A stretch of DNA of 64,000 nt from Micromonospora sp. WMMD961 (GCF_029626145.1 NZ_JARUBJ010000002.1:3569501-3633500), one strand, 5' to 3'. Positions 56,059 to 63,895 are shown, numbered from the stretch's first letter. Numbers and translations are program-made. The notes: generated by a model not told the origin, from the letters alone.

Positions 56059-56824
56059 AGTGGTCGGCGGCGGTGGGCACCCGGGACACCGGGTGCCCGG
56101 CCCCACGGGCCAGCGCCGCGAACGCGACGGCGTCCTCGATCGCGGCGCCGCCCGGGTCGTTGTTGAAGTAGACGTACGCGGGCTCGTCCGCGCCGAAGGC
56201 GTCGGTCAGCCGACCCACCCACGACCGGAGCGCGGCGCGACCGTAGTGCGGCCAGGGCCGCGCCCGCCCCTCGTGCAGCCGCAGGTAGCCGAAGTCGGTG
56301 GTGCGCCAGCGGGGGGCGACCGGGCGGCCCAGCCGGTCCGCCCAGACCAGCGCGGCCCGCCGCCGTTCCAGCACAGCCCGGGTGGCGTCGGTCCACCAGG
56401 AGGAGTGGCGCGGCTCGACCGCGACCCGCACCTCCGCCGGAAACAGCCGCAGCGTCTCGTCCAGCGCGTCGACGTCCGCCCGCAGGTTCGGCGGGAGTTG
56501 CAGCAGCACCGGGCCGAGCCGGTCGCCGAGGGCGGTGGCGCGGCCGAGGAACCGGGCCACCGGCTCCGCCGGGTCGCGCAGCCGCTTGATGTGGGTGAGG
56601 TAACGGCTCATCTTCACCGCCACGCAGAAGTCCGCCGGGGTCCGCTCCCGCCAGTCGGCGAAGGTGTCCCGCTCCGGCAACCGGTAGAAGGCGTTGTTGA
56701 CCTCGACAGTGGCGAACCCTGCGGCGAAGTGCTCCAGCCAGAGTCGCTGCGGCAGCCGCTGCGGGTAGAAGCGGCCCCGCCAGTCCCGGTACTGCCAGCC
56801 GGAGGTGCCCACCAGGATCACCAC
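56057..56824 (-). CDS. DUF72 family protein (second of two)
   Basis: 255 aa, the more usual DUF72 type: VVILVGTSGWQYRDWRGRFY, PQRLPQRLWLEHFAAGFATV, EVNNAFYRLPERDTFADWRE, RTPADFCVAVKMSRYLTHIK, LGPVLLQLPPNLRADVDALD, VRVAVEPRHSSWWTDATRAV, AYVYFNNDPGGAAIEDA. The Asn in NNAFYRLP and the Glu/His of VEPRHSSW line the predicted barrel. GTG 56824 or 56821 starts the protein; AGGATGGG lies upstream. It diverges from the repeat-protein gene with 154 bp between the starts. Confidence 0.9.
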   Translation of the reverse strand: MVILVGTSGWQYRDWRGRFYPQRLPQRLWLEHFAAGFATVEVNNAFYRLPERDTFADWRERTPADFCVAVKMSRYLTHIKRLRDPAEPVARFLGRATALGDRLGPVLLQLPPNLRADVDALDETLRLFPAEVRVAVEPRHSSWWTDATRAVLERRRAALVWADRLGRPVAPRWRTTDFGYLRLHEGRARPWPHYGRAALRSWVGRLTDAFGADEPAYVYFNNDPGGAAIEDAVAFAALARGAGHPVSRVPTAADH

Positions 56825-56893
56825 CCCATCCTGGCACTCTCCGCCGCCGCTCGCGAACCGCCCGTGTCGCCCCGATTCGGCGTCTACGGTGAG

Positions 56894-56920
56894 GGTTAGG
56901 AAAGATCGCGCGTGGGGTAC
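56894..56920 (+). promoter_or_regulatory. SigB/SigF-type promoter of the repeat-protein/JmjC unit
   Basis: GGTTA, 16-bp spacer, GGGTAC, with the -10 ending 58 nt before the ATG at 56979. The -35 equals that of the oxidase promoter and the -10 equals that of the TraR promoter. Confidence 0.72.
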
Positions 56921-56978
56921 CACCCGCAGCACGACGGACCCCGGCGCACGGCGGGGCGGCACACCCGAGGGAGTACCG

Positions 56979-57284
56979 ATGGCACTCAACGATGACGACA
57001 TGCAGACCATGGGCGGCGGCGGCGCGGAGGGCCCGGCCGACGGCGGTGCGACCCCGGGCCAGCACGACGGTGGCGCGGACGGTAGCGCGGAGGGCCCCGC
57101 TGACGGCGGTGCGACCCCGGGCCAGCACGACGGTGGCGCGGACGGTAGCGCGGAGGGCCCCGCTGACGGCGGCGCCACCCCGGGCCAGCACGACGGCGGC
57201 GCGGACGGTGGGGCGGAGGGCCCCGCCGACGGCGGGGCCACCCCGGGCCAGCAGGACGGCGGCGCCGACGGCAGCGCGCGGTAA
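56979..57284 (+). CDS. Repeat protein of four 21-residue units, possible substrate of the adjacent JmjC oxygenase
   Basis: 101 aa. A 16-residue start (MALNDDDMQTMGGGGA) is followed by four units of 21 residues (17-37, 38-58, 59-79, 80-100) and a final Arg. Each unit reads EGPADGGATPGQ, then HD (QD in unit 4), GGADG, and SA or GA. It has no signal peptide, no hydrophobic core and no lysine, and consists almost only of Gly, Ala, Asp, Pro, Ser, Thr, Gln and His. A leader-like start with nearly identical core repeats resembles a precursor of a modified peptide. GAGGGAG precedes the ATG. The JmjC gene begins 11 bp later without its own ribosome binding site. Confidence 0.8.
   Translation: MALNDDDMQTMGGGGAEGPADGGATPGQHDGGADGSAEGPADGGATPGQHDGGADGSAEGPADGGATPGQHDGGADGGAEGPADGGATPGQQDGGADGSAR
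57027..57278 (+). repeat. Four in-frame 63-bp tandem repeats
   Basis: Repeats of 63 bp start at 57027, 57090, 57153 and 57216, encoding the 21-residue units. The first three are closest to each other; nucleotide differences are mostly at third codon positions (for example GGC/GGT), while the fourth has Gln in place of His. The excess of silent changes suggests that the peptide sequence, not just the DNA array, is kept. Confidence 0.9.
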
Positions 57285-57295
57285 CGGCGCAGACC

Positions 57296-58570
57296 ATGAC
57301 ACACCTCGACCCGCCGGGCGGCCACGGCCGTCCGGCGGTTCCGTCTGCATTGGCCGCCGCAGCGCTGGCCCGCTGTGTGTCGGTCGAACCAGCCAAGTTC
57401 GCCGCCGCGCACTGGGGACACACCCCGCTGCTGTCCCGCGCCGCCGAGCTGCCCGACCCGGCCGGCTTCACCGACCTGCTCAGCCCCGCCGACGCCGACG
57501 AACTGCTGAGCCGGCGCGGTCTGCGTACCCCTTTCCTGCGCGTCGCCAAGGACGGCCAGTTGGTCGCGTCCACGCGCTGGACCGGCGGTGGCGGCGCGGG
57601 GGCAGAGATCGGCGACCAGGTGCTCGACGAGCGGGTGTTGGAGCAGTACGCCTCCGGCGCCACCCTGGTGCTGCAGGGCCTGCACCGGATCTGGCCGCCG
57701 ATTGTCGACTTCGCCCGCGACCTGGGCCTCGCGCTCAACCAGCCGCTTCAGGTCAACGCCTACCTCACCCCGGCGGGCAGTCAGGGGTTCGCCACCCACT
57801 ACGACACCCACGACGTGTTCGTGCTCCAGGTCGACGGCCGCAAGCACTGGCGGATCCACCCGCCGGTGCTGGCCGACCCGCTGGAGAGGCAGCCGTGGGG
57901 TGGGCGCGCCGACGAGGTCGGGGCCACCGCCCAGGGGCCCGCCGCGCTGGACGTGGTGCTCGCCCCCGGTGACGCCCTCTACCTGCCCCGGGGTTGGCTG
58001 CACAGCGCGCAGGCGCAGGAGGCCAGTTCGCTGCACCTGACCGTGGGCATCCGCGCGCTGACCCGATACGCGCTGGTCGAGGAGTTGTTGGCGCTGGCCT
58101 CCGAGGACCAGCGGTTGCGGGCCAGCCTGCCGTTCGGCACCGACGTCGCCGACCCGGACGCCATCGAGCCGGAGCTGACCGAGACGGTCGAGGCGTTGCG
58201 GGACTGGCTGCTGCGCGCCGACCCCGGCGCGGTCGCCGCACGGCTGCGGCAGCGCGCCTGGCCCGCGGCCCGCCCGGCGCCGATCCGACCACTTGCCCAG
58301 GCCGACGCGCTGGCCACCCTGGACGCCGACTCCCGGGTCACAGTGCGGCCCGGTCTGCGCTGGCAGGTGGTGCCGCACGATGCCGACACGGTGGCGCTGC
58401 GGCTCTTCGACCGGACGATCACCCTGCCCGCCGAATGCGAGCCGGCGGTTCGCGCCCTGCTCAGCGGTGTGGCGACCCGGGTCGGTGACCTGCCCGGCCT
58501 GCCCGACGACGCCGACCGGGTCACGCTCACCCGCCGACTGCTGCGCGAGGCCGTCCTGGTCCCGGCCTGA
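57296..58570 (+). CDS. JmjC/cupin-type Fe(II) 2-oxoglutarate oxygenase (ROXA-like)
   Basis: 424 aa. The jelly-roll domain has the iron ligands His168 and Asp170 in GFATHYDTHDVFVLQVDGRK and His236 in YLPRGWLHSAQAQ; HWRIHPPV lies between. The order cupin core, then dimerisation helices (YALVEELLALASEDQRLRAS), then a winged-helix-like C-terminus (PLAQADALATLDADSRVTVR) is that of the ribosomal oxygenases ROXA/YcfD and MINA, which hydroxylate Arg or His in proteins. The substrate here is probably a protein or peptide, and the repeat protein encoded 11 bp upstream is the obvious candidate. No own ribosome binding site, so translation is coupled to that gene. Confidence 0.88.
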   Translation: MTHLDPPGGHGRPAVPSALAAAALARCVSVEPAKFAAAHWGHTPLLSRAAELPDPAGFTDLLSPADADELLSRRGLRTPFLRVAKDGQLVASTRWTGGGGAGAEIGDQVLDERVLEQYASGATLVLQGLHRIWPPIVDFARDLGLALNQPLQVNAYLTPAGSQGFATHYDTHDVFVLQVDGRKHWRIHPPVLADPLERQPWGGRADEVGATAQGPAALDVVLAPGDALYLPRGWLHSAQAQEASSLHLTVGIRALTRYALVEELLALASEDQRLRASLPFGTDVADPDAIEPELTETVEALRDWLLRADPGAVAARLRQRAWPAARPAPIRPLAQADALATLDADSRVTVRPGLRWQVVPHDADTVALRLFDRTITLPAECEPAVRALLSGVATRVGDLPGLPDDADRVTLTRRLLREAVLVPA

Positions 58571-58640
58571 GGTCGGGCCGGTCGGTCGGTCGCGTCCCCG
58601 CGGTGGACGACGCGGGCGGCGACCCCCGCCATCCCGCGCG

Positions 58641-59303
58641 TCAGCGGCCGAGCACCAGCAGCAGGACGGTGGTCAGCAGGCCCGCGCCGAGGACCACGGT
58701 GATCGGCCGCGGCCCGAGCACCGCGTGCCGGCGGTCGGCCAGCACGCGGGCCGGCACCAGCCCGACCAGCGGCCCGAGCAGCGTGACCACCAGCGCCAGC
58801 ACCGGCAACCCGACCGCCAGGTCGCCGCCGTACCCGACGCCGAGCGCGCGGGCACCGGCACCCAGCGCGTACGCCAGGACACCGCCGGCCACTCCGCAGA
58901 GCGCCAGCAGCGGGTTGACCGAACCCGGTAGCTCGCCTGGCTGCCCGGCCCGGTCGAGCAGGTCACGGGCCTTGGCGAGCAGCAGCACAGGGTCGGTGGC
59001 TCCGACCCCGTTCGCCGGGGCGGGTGGGCCGCCGAGGCGGCGGACGCCGAGGCGCGAGCGGGCCTGCTGCCACAGGTGGGCCACCTCGGCGTCGACCCGT
59101 TCCTGCTGCTCACGGGCGGCGACAAGCTCCTCCTCGGCGCTCTGGAGTTGCTCGGCGGCCTCGGCGACGGCCCGCTCGGCGGCGGCGCACTGCCGCTCGT
59201 GCCAGGTGTGCGCCTCGGCGCGCTGCTCGCGCACCCGCGCGGTGAGGTCGGCCAGCCGCCGCAGCTGCGCCGTGTACGTCTCGCTGGTCACCGGTTCGTT
59301 CAT
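58641..59303 (-). CDS. Coiled-coil two-TM membrane protein, last gene of the FtsK-like operon
   Basis: 220 aa. Residues 1-90 form a charged coiled coil (YTAQLRRLADLTARVREQRA, then AAAERAVAEAAEQLQSAEEE). After a loop two to three membrane helices follow, at about 128-148 (PLLALCGVAGGVLAYALGAG), 160-180 (LAVGLPVLALVVTLLGPLVG) and 197-217 (ITVVLGAGLLTTVLLLVLG). It starts with ATG overlapping the stop of the ATPase gene (ATGA), so the two are produced together. The coiled coil on the inner side could dock the ATPase to the membrane. No family recognised. Confidence 0.75.
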   Translation of the reverse strand: MNEPVTSETYTAQLRRLADLTARVREQRAEAHTWHERQCAAAERAVAEAAEQLQSAEEELVAAREQQERVDAEVAHLWQQARSRLGVRRLGGPPAPANGVGATDPVLLLAKARDLLDRAGQPGELPGSVNPLLALCGVAGGVLAYALGAGARALGVGYGGDLAVGLPVLALVVTLLGPLVGLVPARVLADRRHAVLGPRPITVVLGAGLLTTVLLLVLGR

Positions 59304-61975
59304 CGAGCCGGTCCATACGGGATGATCACCTGTCCGGTGCGGTGCACCGCCCGGTCGAAGAAGAGCCCCCGCCAGGGGCGGGGATACCAGTCCGGGCCAC
59401 CGGTGCCCGGGTAGAGCGACGAGCCCAACTCGCCGCCGTGCGCGTCCAGGGCCACCCAGGCACCGATCTGGTCGGTACGGGACGCCGGCCCACCAAGATC
59501 GGCGCGCATCCGGGCGACGCCCCGCCACCAGGCCAGCACGTGCGTGCGTCGTTCCGGCCCGTCGTGCATGATCCGGCGTAGCTGCTCCAGGCCGGTCCGC
59601 CGACCCGCGCGGGCGGCCAGCGCACCTGCTGCCGCGTCCACCGCGAAGAGCAGCAGGTAGTGCGGGCCCGCCGGGCCGCTGAGCCCGTCGGCCGTTTCGG
59701 CCATCAGCTCACCGACGGTCTCCTCGTCGTACCAGGCGGCGTCGTCGGCCAGGTCGTCGTAGAGGGCGCGGGCGATCGGGTCGGCGTCCGGGTCGAGGCA
59801 GGCGATGGAGAACCGGGCGGTGCCCGGCGGGTGCTGTCGAGCCAGCGACCGGGCCGCCGCGTCGAGCACCGCGCACGCCTCGTCGACGCGGGTGCCGAGC
59901 ACCGCGAGGTTGCGGCCCGGGGCGCGCGGCAGCCGCAGCGCCGCCGAGCGGGACTGCACGTCGATGATCTCGCCGAGCAGCGCCACCGGGTTGCGCGGCG
60001 CGGTCCCGTCCGGGGGCACGGCGAGCGCCCGGAAGTCCGGGGCGTCCGCCAGCCGGGGGATCGCGTCGCCGTCGAAGAGTCGGGCGGGCGCCGCGTCGGG
60101 GGCGCGCATCCGCCACAGCCGGTGCTGCAACCCGCTCCAGGTCTCCCAGTCGCTGGCCGACGGGATGCGGGCCACCTCGTTGCCCTCCACCATGCCCGAC
60201 TCGGCGTTGACCACCGCGTGCCAGCGCGGCAGCGACTGCGCCGCGTCGTTGCGCTCGGCGAGGATCCGCAGCGCCTTGGGCAGCGCGATGCGCAGGGTGA
60301 ACTGGGCGACCAACGCCGGTCGGCCCCACAACGCCTCGATGCCCCGGACGTCCTGCGAGGCGAGCACCAGGTGGATGCCCTGCGACCGGCCCCGGCGGGC
60401 CAGGTCCTCCAGCAGGTCGGCCGCCTCCCGGGCCACGACGTCCCGGCCGGCCAGCAGCATCTGGAACTCGTCGACCACCGCCACGATCCGCGGCCAGTGC
60501 CCGGTCGGGTCGACCGCCCGCAGCTCGGCCAGCTTGGTCACCTCGTGCTTCTTGGCCGCGTCGGCGCGTCGGCGCAACTCCTCGGCGAGGAAGCGCAGCA
60601 GCGCCAGCCCGAACTCCCGGTCGGTGTTGACGTTGATGCCGACCAGCCGCATGTGCGGCAGCCAGCTGGGGTCGCGCCGGCCCTGCGCGAACCGGGCGAA
60701 GGACACCCCCTCCTTGAAGTCCAGCAGGTAGAACTCCAGCTCGGCGGGGGAGTAGCGGGCGGCGAGGGCGCCGATCCACGCGAAGATCAGGTTGGTCTTG
60801 CCGGTGCCGGACGGCCCGCCGATCAGCGCGTGCGGTGGATAGTCGCCAAGCGTCAACCGCACCGGCCGGCCGTGCGGGCCCTCACCGATCGGTGCGGTCA
60901 GCCCGTCGGCGGAGTCCTCCCGCCACATCAGCTCGGGCGGGGGCAGCAGGTCGGAGAAGGGGGTCGGCGGCGGGCCCTCGTTCACCCGGGCGGCGACGTC
61001 CCGGCAGGTCTCGGTGACCAGCGTCGCCGGTGGCGGTGGGTCCAGCCGGACCGGCAGCCCGGCCGAGCCACCGATCCGCGCGCCGGACACCCCGGCCACC
61101 ACCCGGGTCACCGTCGGGTCCTCCGGCAACGGCACACCGTGCACCACCAGGTGTACGCCGCAGGCCGCGCCGGCCCGTACCACCCGGTCCAGTTGCCCGC
61201 GCTCGTGCCGGTTCAGCTCCTCACCACCGAGCAGCACCGCCACCCGCCACGGCTCGGGTCGTCGGCCGGTCGCCGCCGCCAGTTCGCGCAGCGACGCGTA
61301 CTCACCGGCGAGGACCGTCTCGTTGATCCGGCGGATCTGCTCCACCAGGTCGTCAAGCAGTGGGCCCAGCCCGCCCGGGCCGACGAAGGTGAGCAGGCCC
61401 GCCGTGCCCAACGGGGAGAACCCGGCCAGACCGCCGCCGAGCTGATCCGGGTCGTACCCGATGAGTCGTACCGCCCCCGGGTCGGCGCGGCCCACAGCCC
61501 GCAGCAGCAACGCGGACACCACCGCGTCGCAGCCGGCGCGATCGTCGCCGGAGAGGTGGACGTGCCCGGCGTCGAGCAGTGGCACCAGCGCGGGCACCGG
61601 CTCGACGCCGTCGATCCGGACCGTGCCGACCCGCAGCGCGCCGGGCGGCTCGGCCCGGCGCGCGGGCGTCGGCGCCCACCCCGCCCAGTCGGCCCCCGCG
61701 CAACCCGGGGCCTCCTTCCGGGCGGCGTCGGCGGCCCGCCGCGCCAGCTCCGCGATCCTTGTGGAGAAGCGGGCGTCGATGTCGGCGACGCGGCGGTCCC
61801 GTTGGGCACCCACCCGCGCCGGTACGGCCGCCGCCGCCCGCTGCACCCGGGCCAGCCGTTCCCGCCCGACGGTCAGGTCGGCCTGGGCGGCGGACAGCCG
61901 GGTACGGGTGGCGCCCAACGCCTCGGCGAGAGTGTCCCGGACCCGGCTGGCCAGCTGACCGCGCCGGTCAGCCAT
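59300..61975 (-). CDS. FtsK/SpoIIIE-type ATPase with N-terminal coiled coil
   Basis: 891 aa. The N-terminus (1-110) is a soluble coiled coil (LAEALGATRTRLSAAQADLT, VADIDARFSTRIAELARRAA) instead of the FtsK membrane helices. A central domain (about 120-340) has a nucleotide-binding-like fold (HVHLSGDDRAGCDAVVSALL, WRVAVLLGGEELNR). The motor domain contains Walker A at about 383-392 (ALIGGPSGTGKTNLIFAWIG), Walker B at about 497-505 (WPRIVAVVDEFQMLL), and the sensor GRSQGIHLVLASQDVRGIEA. The FtsK gamma DNA-orienting domain is not seen. It could move DNA or protein. It overlaps its neighbours by 4 and 8 bp in the four-gene operon. Confidence 0.85.
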   Translation of the reverse strand: MADRRGQLASRVRDTLAEALGATRTRLSAAQADLTVGRERLARVQRAAAAVPARVGAQRDRRVADIDARFSTRIAELARRAADAARKEAPGCAGADWAGWAPTPARRAEPPGALRVGTVRIDGVEPVPALVPLLDAGHVHLSGDDRAGCDAVVSALLLRAVGRADPGAVRLIGYDPDQLGGGLAGFSPLGTAGLLTFVGPGGLGPLLDDLVEQIRRINETVLAGEYASLRELAAATGRRPEPWRVAVLLGGEELNRHERGQLDRVVRAGAACGVHLVVHGVPLPEDPTVTRVVAGVSGARIGGSAGLPVRLDPPPPATLVTETCRDVAARVNEGPPPTPFSDLLPPPELMWREDSADGLTAPIGEGPHGRPVRLTLGDYPPHALIGGPSGTGKTNLIFAWIGALAARYSPAELEFYLLDFKEGVSFARFAQGRRDPSWLPHMRLVGINVNTDREFGLALLRFLAEELRRRADAAKKHEVTKLAELRAVDPTGHWPRIVAVVDEFQMLLAGRDVVAREAADLLEDLARRGRSQGIHLVLASQDVRGIEALWGRPALVAQFTLRIALPKALRILAERNDAAQSLPRWHAVVNAESGMVEGNEVARIPSASDWETWSGLQHRLWRMRAPDAAPARLFDGDAIPRLADAPDFRALAVPPDGTAPRNPVALLGEIIDVQSRSAALRLPRAPGRNLAVLGTRVDEACAVLDAAARSLARQHPPGTARFSIACLDPDADPIARALYDDLADDAAWYDEETVGELMAETADGLSGPAGPHYLLLFAVDAAAGALAARAGRRTGLEQLRRIMHDGPERRTHVLAWWRGVARMRADLGGPASRTDQIGAWVALDAHGGELGSSLYPGTGGPDWYPRPWRGLFFDRAVHRTGQVIIPYGPAR

Positions 61976-63083
61976 CGGAGCCCCGACGCGTCGGCGCGTC
62001 CCGCCACGGGCTGCCCGAGCGTGGGGGCAGCCCTGCGGGGCGCGGCGGTGGCCCATCCGAGCGCGGCGGCAGGCCGCCGGAGCGCTGCGCGGCGGCGCTG
62101 CCCGGCCGCTGCACGGCACCCCCGGCACGGGGAACCGAGCCCGGCCGCCCGATCCCGCCCGGTTGCTGGGCCCGCGCCGGTTGCCCCGCGCCGCCCGGTT
62201 GCCCCGAGCCCGCCGGTTCTCCCGCCCCCGCCGGTTCTCTCGCACCGCCGACCGGCAGGTCCCGGCCGAGGCGGGCGAGCAGCAGCGCGGTCGTCACCCC
62301 GGCGGTCACCGCGGAGTCGGCGGCGTGCGGTGGCTCCCCGGAGGCGCGCGGTGGCGGCATCCGGCACACCCGGGTCAGCAGCGTCTCCAGCACCGGGGGC
62401 GGCAGCCCGGGCAGCAGGTCGCGGACGCGTCCGTCCAGCTCGCCACGCAGCCGCCCGAGGTCGGTGGCGCGGGGTGGGTGCCCGAGCAGCTCGCCGGCCA
62501 GCTCGCGCAGTAGCGGTGGTGCCAGCGCGGCCATGCCCAGGCCGACGTCGGCCGGGGCTCGGCGCAGCTCCTTGCGGAGCCGGTCCCGGTCGCCGGAGCG
62601 CACACCACCCACCACTCGCCGCAGCAACTCCTGGGAGTCGTCCACCCGCTCGTCGGGCTCCTCGTCGAGGCCTTCGCGCCCGCCGGTCAGTTCGGCCACC
62701 CGCACCGACCACCAGCGGCGCATCCGCACCTGCTCGGCCGGCTCGGCCGGCACCTCGGCGGGCCCGGACGTCGGCGGCGTGTCGTGTCGGGGAGCGCGTT
62801 GCTCGGGGCGGGGCGCCGGGGCGCCGTCCGCGCCGAGCCCGATCGCCGTCAGATAGGCCGACAGCTGCTCCTGGGCAACCCGCAGCGCGTAGCCGGCGCT
62901 CTCGGCGTGCTCGGTCGCGGCGGACAGCTCGGGCACTCCCATCGGGTTGGCCGATTCCTGGCGGACCCAGCGCAGTCGCTCCGCGGCCAGGCCGAACTTC
63001 TCCAGCGCCTGCCCCAACAGGGCCAGCGGGAACTCCTCGCTGGCGGCACGGACCTGCCCACCGACGTCCTCGATGATGGACAT
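61968..63083 (-). CDS. Helical protein with low-complexity C-terminus, 371 aa
   Basis: Residues 1-85 are helical (GQVRAASEEFPLALLGQALE, then AAERLRWVRQESANPMG) and end in ALRVAQEQLSAYLTAIG, reminiscent of the end of the small first protein of the operon (LVAVEQAQLYVATL). The middle (about 120-265) is helical and charged (RMRRWWSVRVAELTGG, LAPPLLRELAGELLGHPPRA). The last 100 residues are a Pro/Gly/Ala/Arg/Gln-rich disordered tail. No known domain is evident. Its end overlaps the ATPase start by 8 bp and its start lies 6 bp after the 86-aa gene, so it is a component of the same system. Confidence 0.72.
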   Translation of the reverse strand: MSIIEDVGGQVRAASEEFPLALLGQALEKFGLAAERLRWVRQESANPMGVPELSAATEHAESAGYALRVAQEQLSAYLTAIGLGADGAPAPRPEQRAPRHDTPPTSGPAEVPAEPAEQVRMRRWWSVRVAELTGGREGLDEEPDERVDDSQELLRRVVGGVRSGDRDRLRKELRRAPADVGLGMAALAPPLLRELAGELLGHPPRATDLGRLRGELDGRVRDLLPGLPPPVLETLLTRVCRMPPPRASGEPPHAADSAVTAGVTTALLLARLGRDLPVGGAREPAGAGEPAGSGQPGGAGQPARAQQPGGIGRPGSVPRAGGAVQRPGSAAAQRSGGLPPRSDGPPPRPAGLPPRSGSPWRDAPTRRGSDG

Positions 63084-63089
63084 GACGGC

Positions 63090-63350
63090 CTACAGGGTGG
63101 CGACGTAGAGCTGCGCCTGCTCCACCGCGACCAGTGTCGCGGCGAGACACTCCTCCAGCTCCTGGCTGGCCTGTGTCAGCGACGCCTGGGCCGCCTCCAC
63201 CGTCTCGTGCCCGCTGCCCTCCAGCGCCCCGGCGAGGGTCTGCTGCGCCTCGGACAGTTTCTCGCCGGCTGCCTGCACGGCTGTCTGCCCGTCCCCGATC
63301 TGTTGGAGGGCGACATCGATGGCAGCCTTCAACTCGGCGACGCTCGCCAC
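63090..63350 (-). CDS. Small helical protein, 86 aa, first gene of the FtsK-like operon
   Basis: Starting VASVAELKAAIDVALQQIGD, the protein is nearly all Ala, Gln, Glu and Leu, giving two or three long helices with a break at GSGHET (about 54-59). Size and helical-hairpin form resemble WXG100 substrates of type VII secretion, but the WXG motif is missing and no tryptophan exists. GTG 63350 has AGGAGG 7 nt upstream; the frame extends to 63383 with MEISPPPGGSA. A TAGGCT -10 element lies about 37 nt upstream. Confidence 0.72.
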   Translation of the reverse strand: MASVAELKAAIDVALQQIGDGQTAVQAAGEKLSEAQQTLAGALEGSGHETVEAAQASLTQASQELEECLAATLVAVEQAQLYVATL

Positions 63351-63386
63351 GGCGGAACCTCCTGGGGGCGGGGAGATCTCCATTAG

Positions 63387-63392
63387 AGCCTA
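63387..63392 (-). promoter_or_regulatory. TAGGCT -10 element of the FtsK-like operon
   Basis: Minus-strand TAGGCT is followed after 36 nt by the GTG at 63350 with its own AGGAGG. It would start a transcript covering four genes down to 58641. The in-frame ATG at 63383 lies only 3 nt from the hexamer, too near for a normal start. Confidence 0.4.
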
Positions 63393-63502
63393 TCGGCGGT
63401 TCCGAAAGAACATCCGCCCTGTCGGTGTTCCTGCCCGCCTGTCCGGAAGGCCCACGGAAGTGCCGGGAGTCCGTTCTGTGGGAGTCCCAGTGCGAGAATT
63501 TC

Positions 63503-63895
63503 TCAGCTGTTGGTCAGGGTCTCGCGTAGCCAGCGCGGCCCGTACACCTCGGCGCCGAGCGCGGTAACGCGCCCGCGCAACTCCCGGTCGGCCGTGACCA
63601 CCAGCCGCCGGCGGTGCGGCGCGTCGGCCACCAGCTCGACCACCGTGTCGTCGCCGGAACCGGCGGCGGAGACCACCCGGACGCCCTCGGTGCCCTGCAC
63701 GTCCCGCGCGGCCCCCTCGACCACCAGGACCACCTCCACCGGGGCGGGCAGCCGAGCCGGCAACCCGACGGTCGCCACCGGGGCGAGCGAGTCGCGCAAC
63801 CGGGCCGCCGCGCCGGCGCGGTCCCGCCACCACCCGTTCGGGCGGGAGCCCACCACGTTGGCGCCGTCCACGATCAACAGCGGTGTCTCGTCCAT
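63503..63895 (-). CDS. NYN-domain (PIN-like) protein
   Basis: 130 aa. The fold begins MDETPLLIVDGANVVGSRPN with the acidic Asp of the metal site, followed by GWWRDRAGAAARLRDSL and later the second acidic cluster SGDDTVVELVADAPHRRRLV, VTADRELRGRVTALGAEVYG. Asp residues in IVDGANVV, GSGDD and TADREL match NYN/PIN nucleases that cut RNA in the cytoplasm with Mg2+. The RNA target is not known. The start was set at the ATG 63895, with CAGTCT 6 nt before a GGTGGG run. It is upstream of the FtsK-like operon, separated by about 110 bp, and likely an independent unit. Confidence 0.8.
   Translation of the reverse strand: MDETPLLIVDGANVVGSRPNGWWRDRAGAAARLRDSLAPVATVGLPARLPAPVEVVLVVEGAARDVQGTEGVRVVSAAGSGDDTVVELVADAPHRRRLVVTADRELRGRVTALGAEVYGPRWLRETLTNS

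Noticed and set aside
56979..57284. RTX-type calcium-binding repeats
   Set aside because: RTX nonapeptides have the pattern GGxGxDxUx with period 9; the units here have period 21 and no alternating hydrophobic residue.
59660..63076. Plus-strand open frame of 1138 codons opposite the FtsK-like operon
   Set aside because: Its product is arginine-, proline- and glycine-rich without any fold pattern, while the minus strand has Walker motifs, ribosome binding sites and coupled starts. Long antisense frames are expected at this GC content.
58641..63350. Canonical ESX/type VII secretion locus
   Set aside because: The small protein lacks WXG, and EccB, EccD, EccE and mycosin genes are absent; the ATPase has one motor domain and no N-terminal membrane helices.
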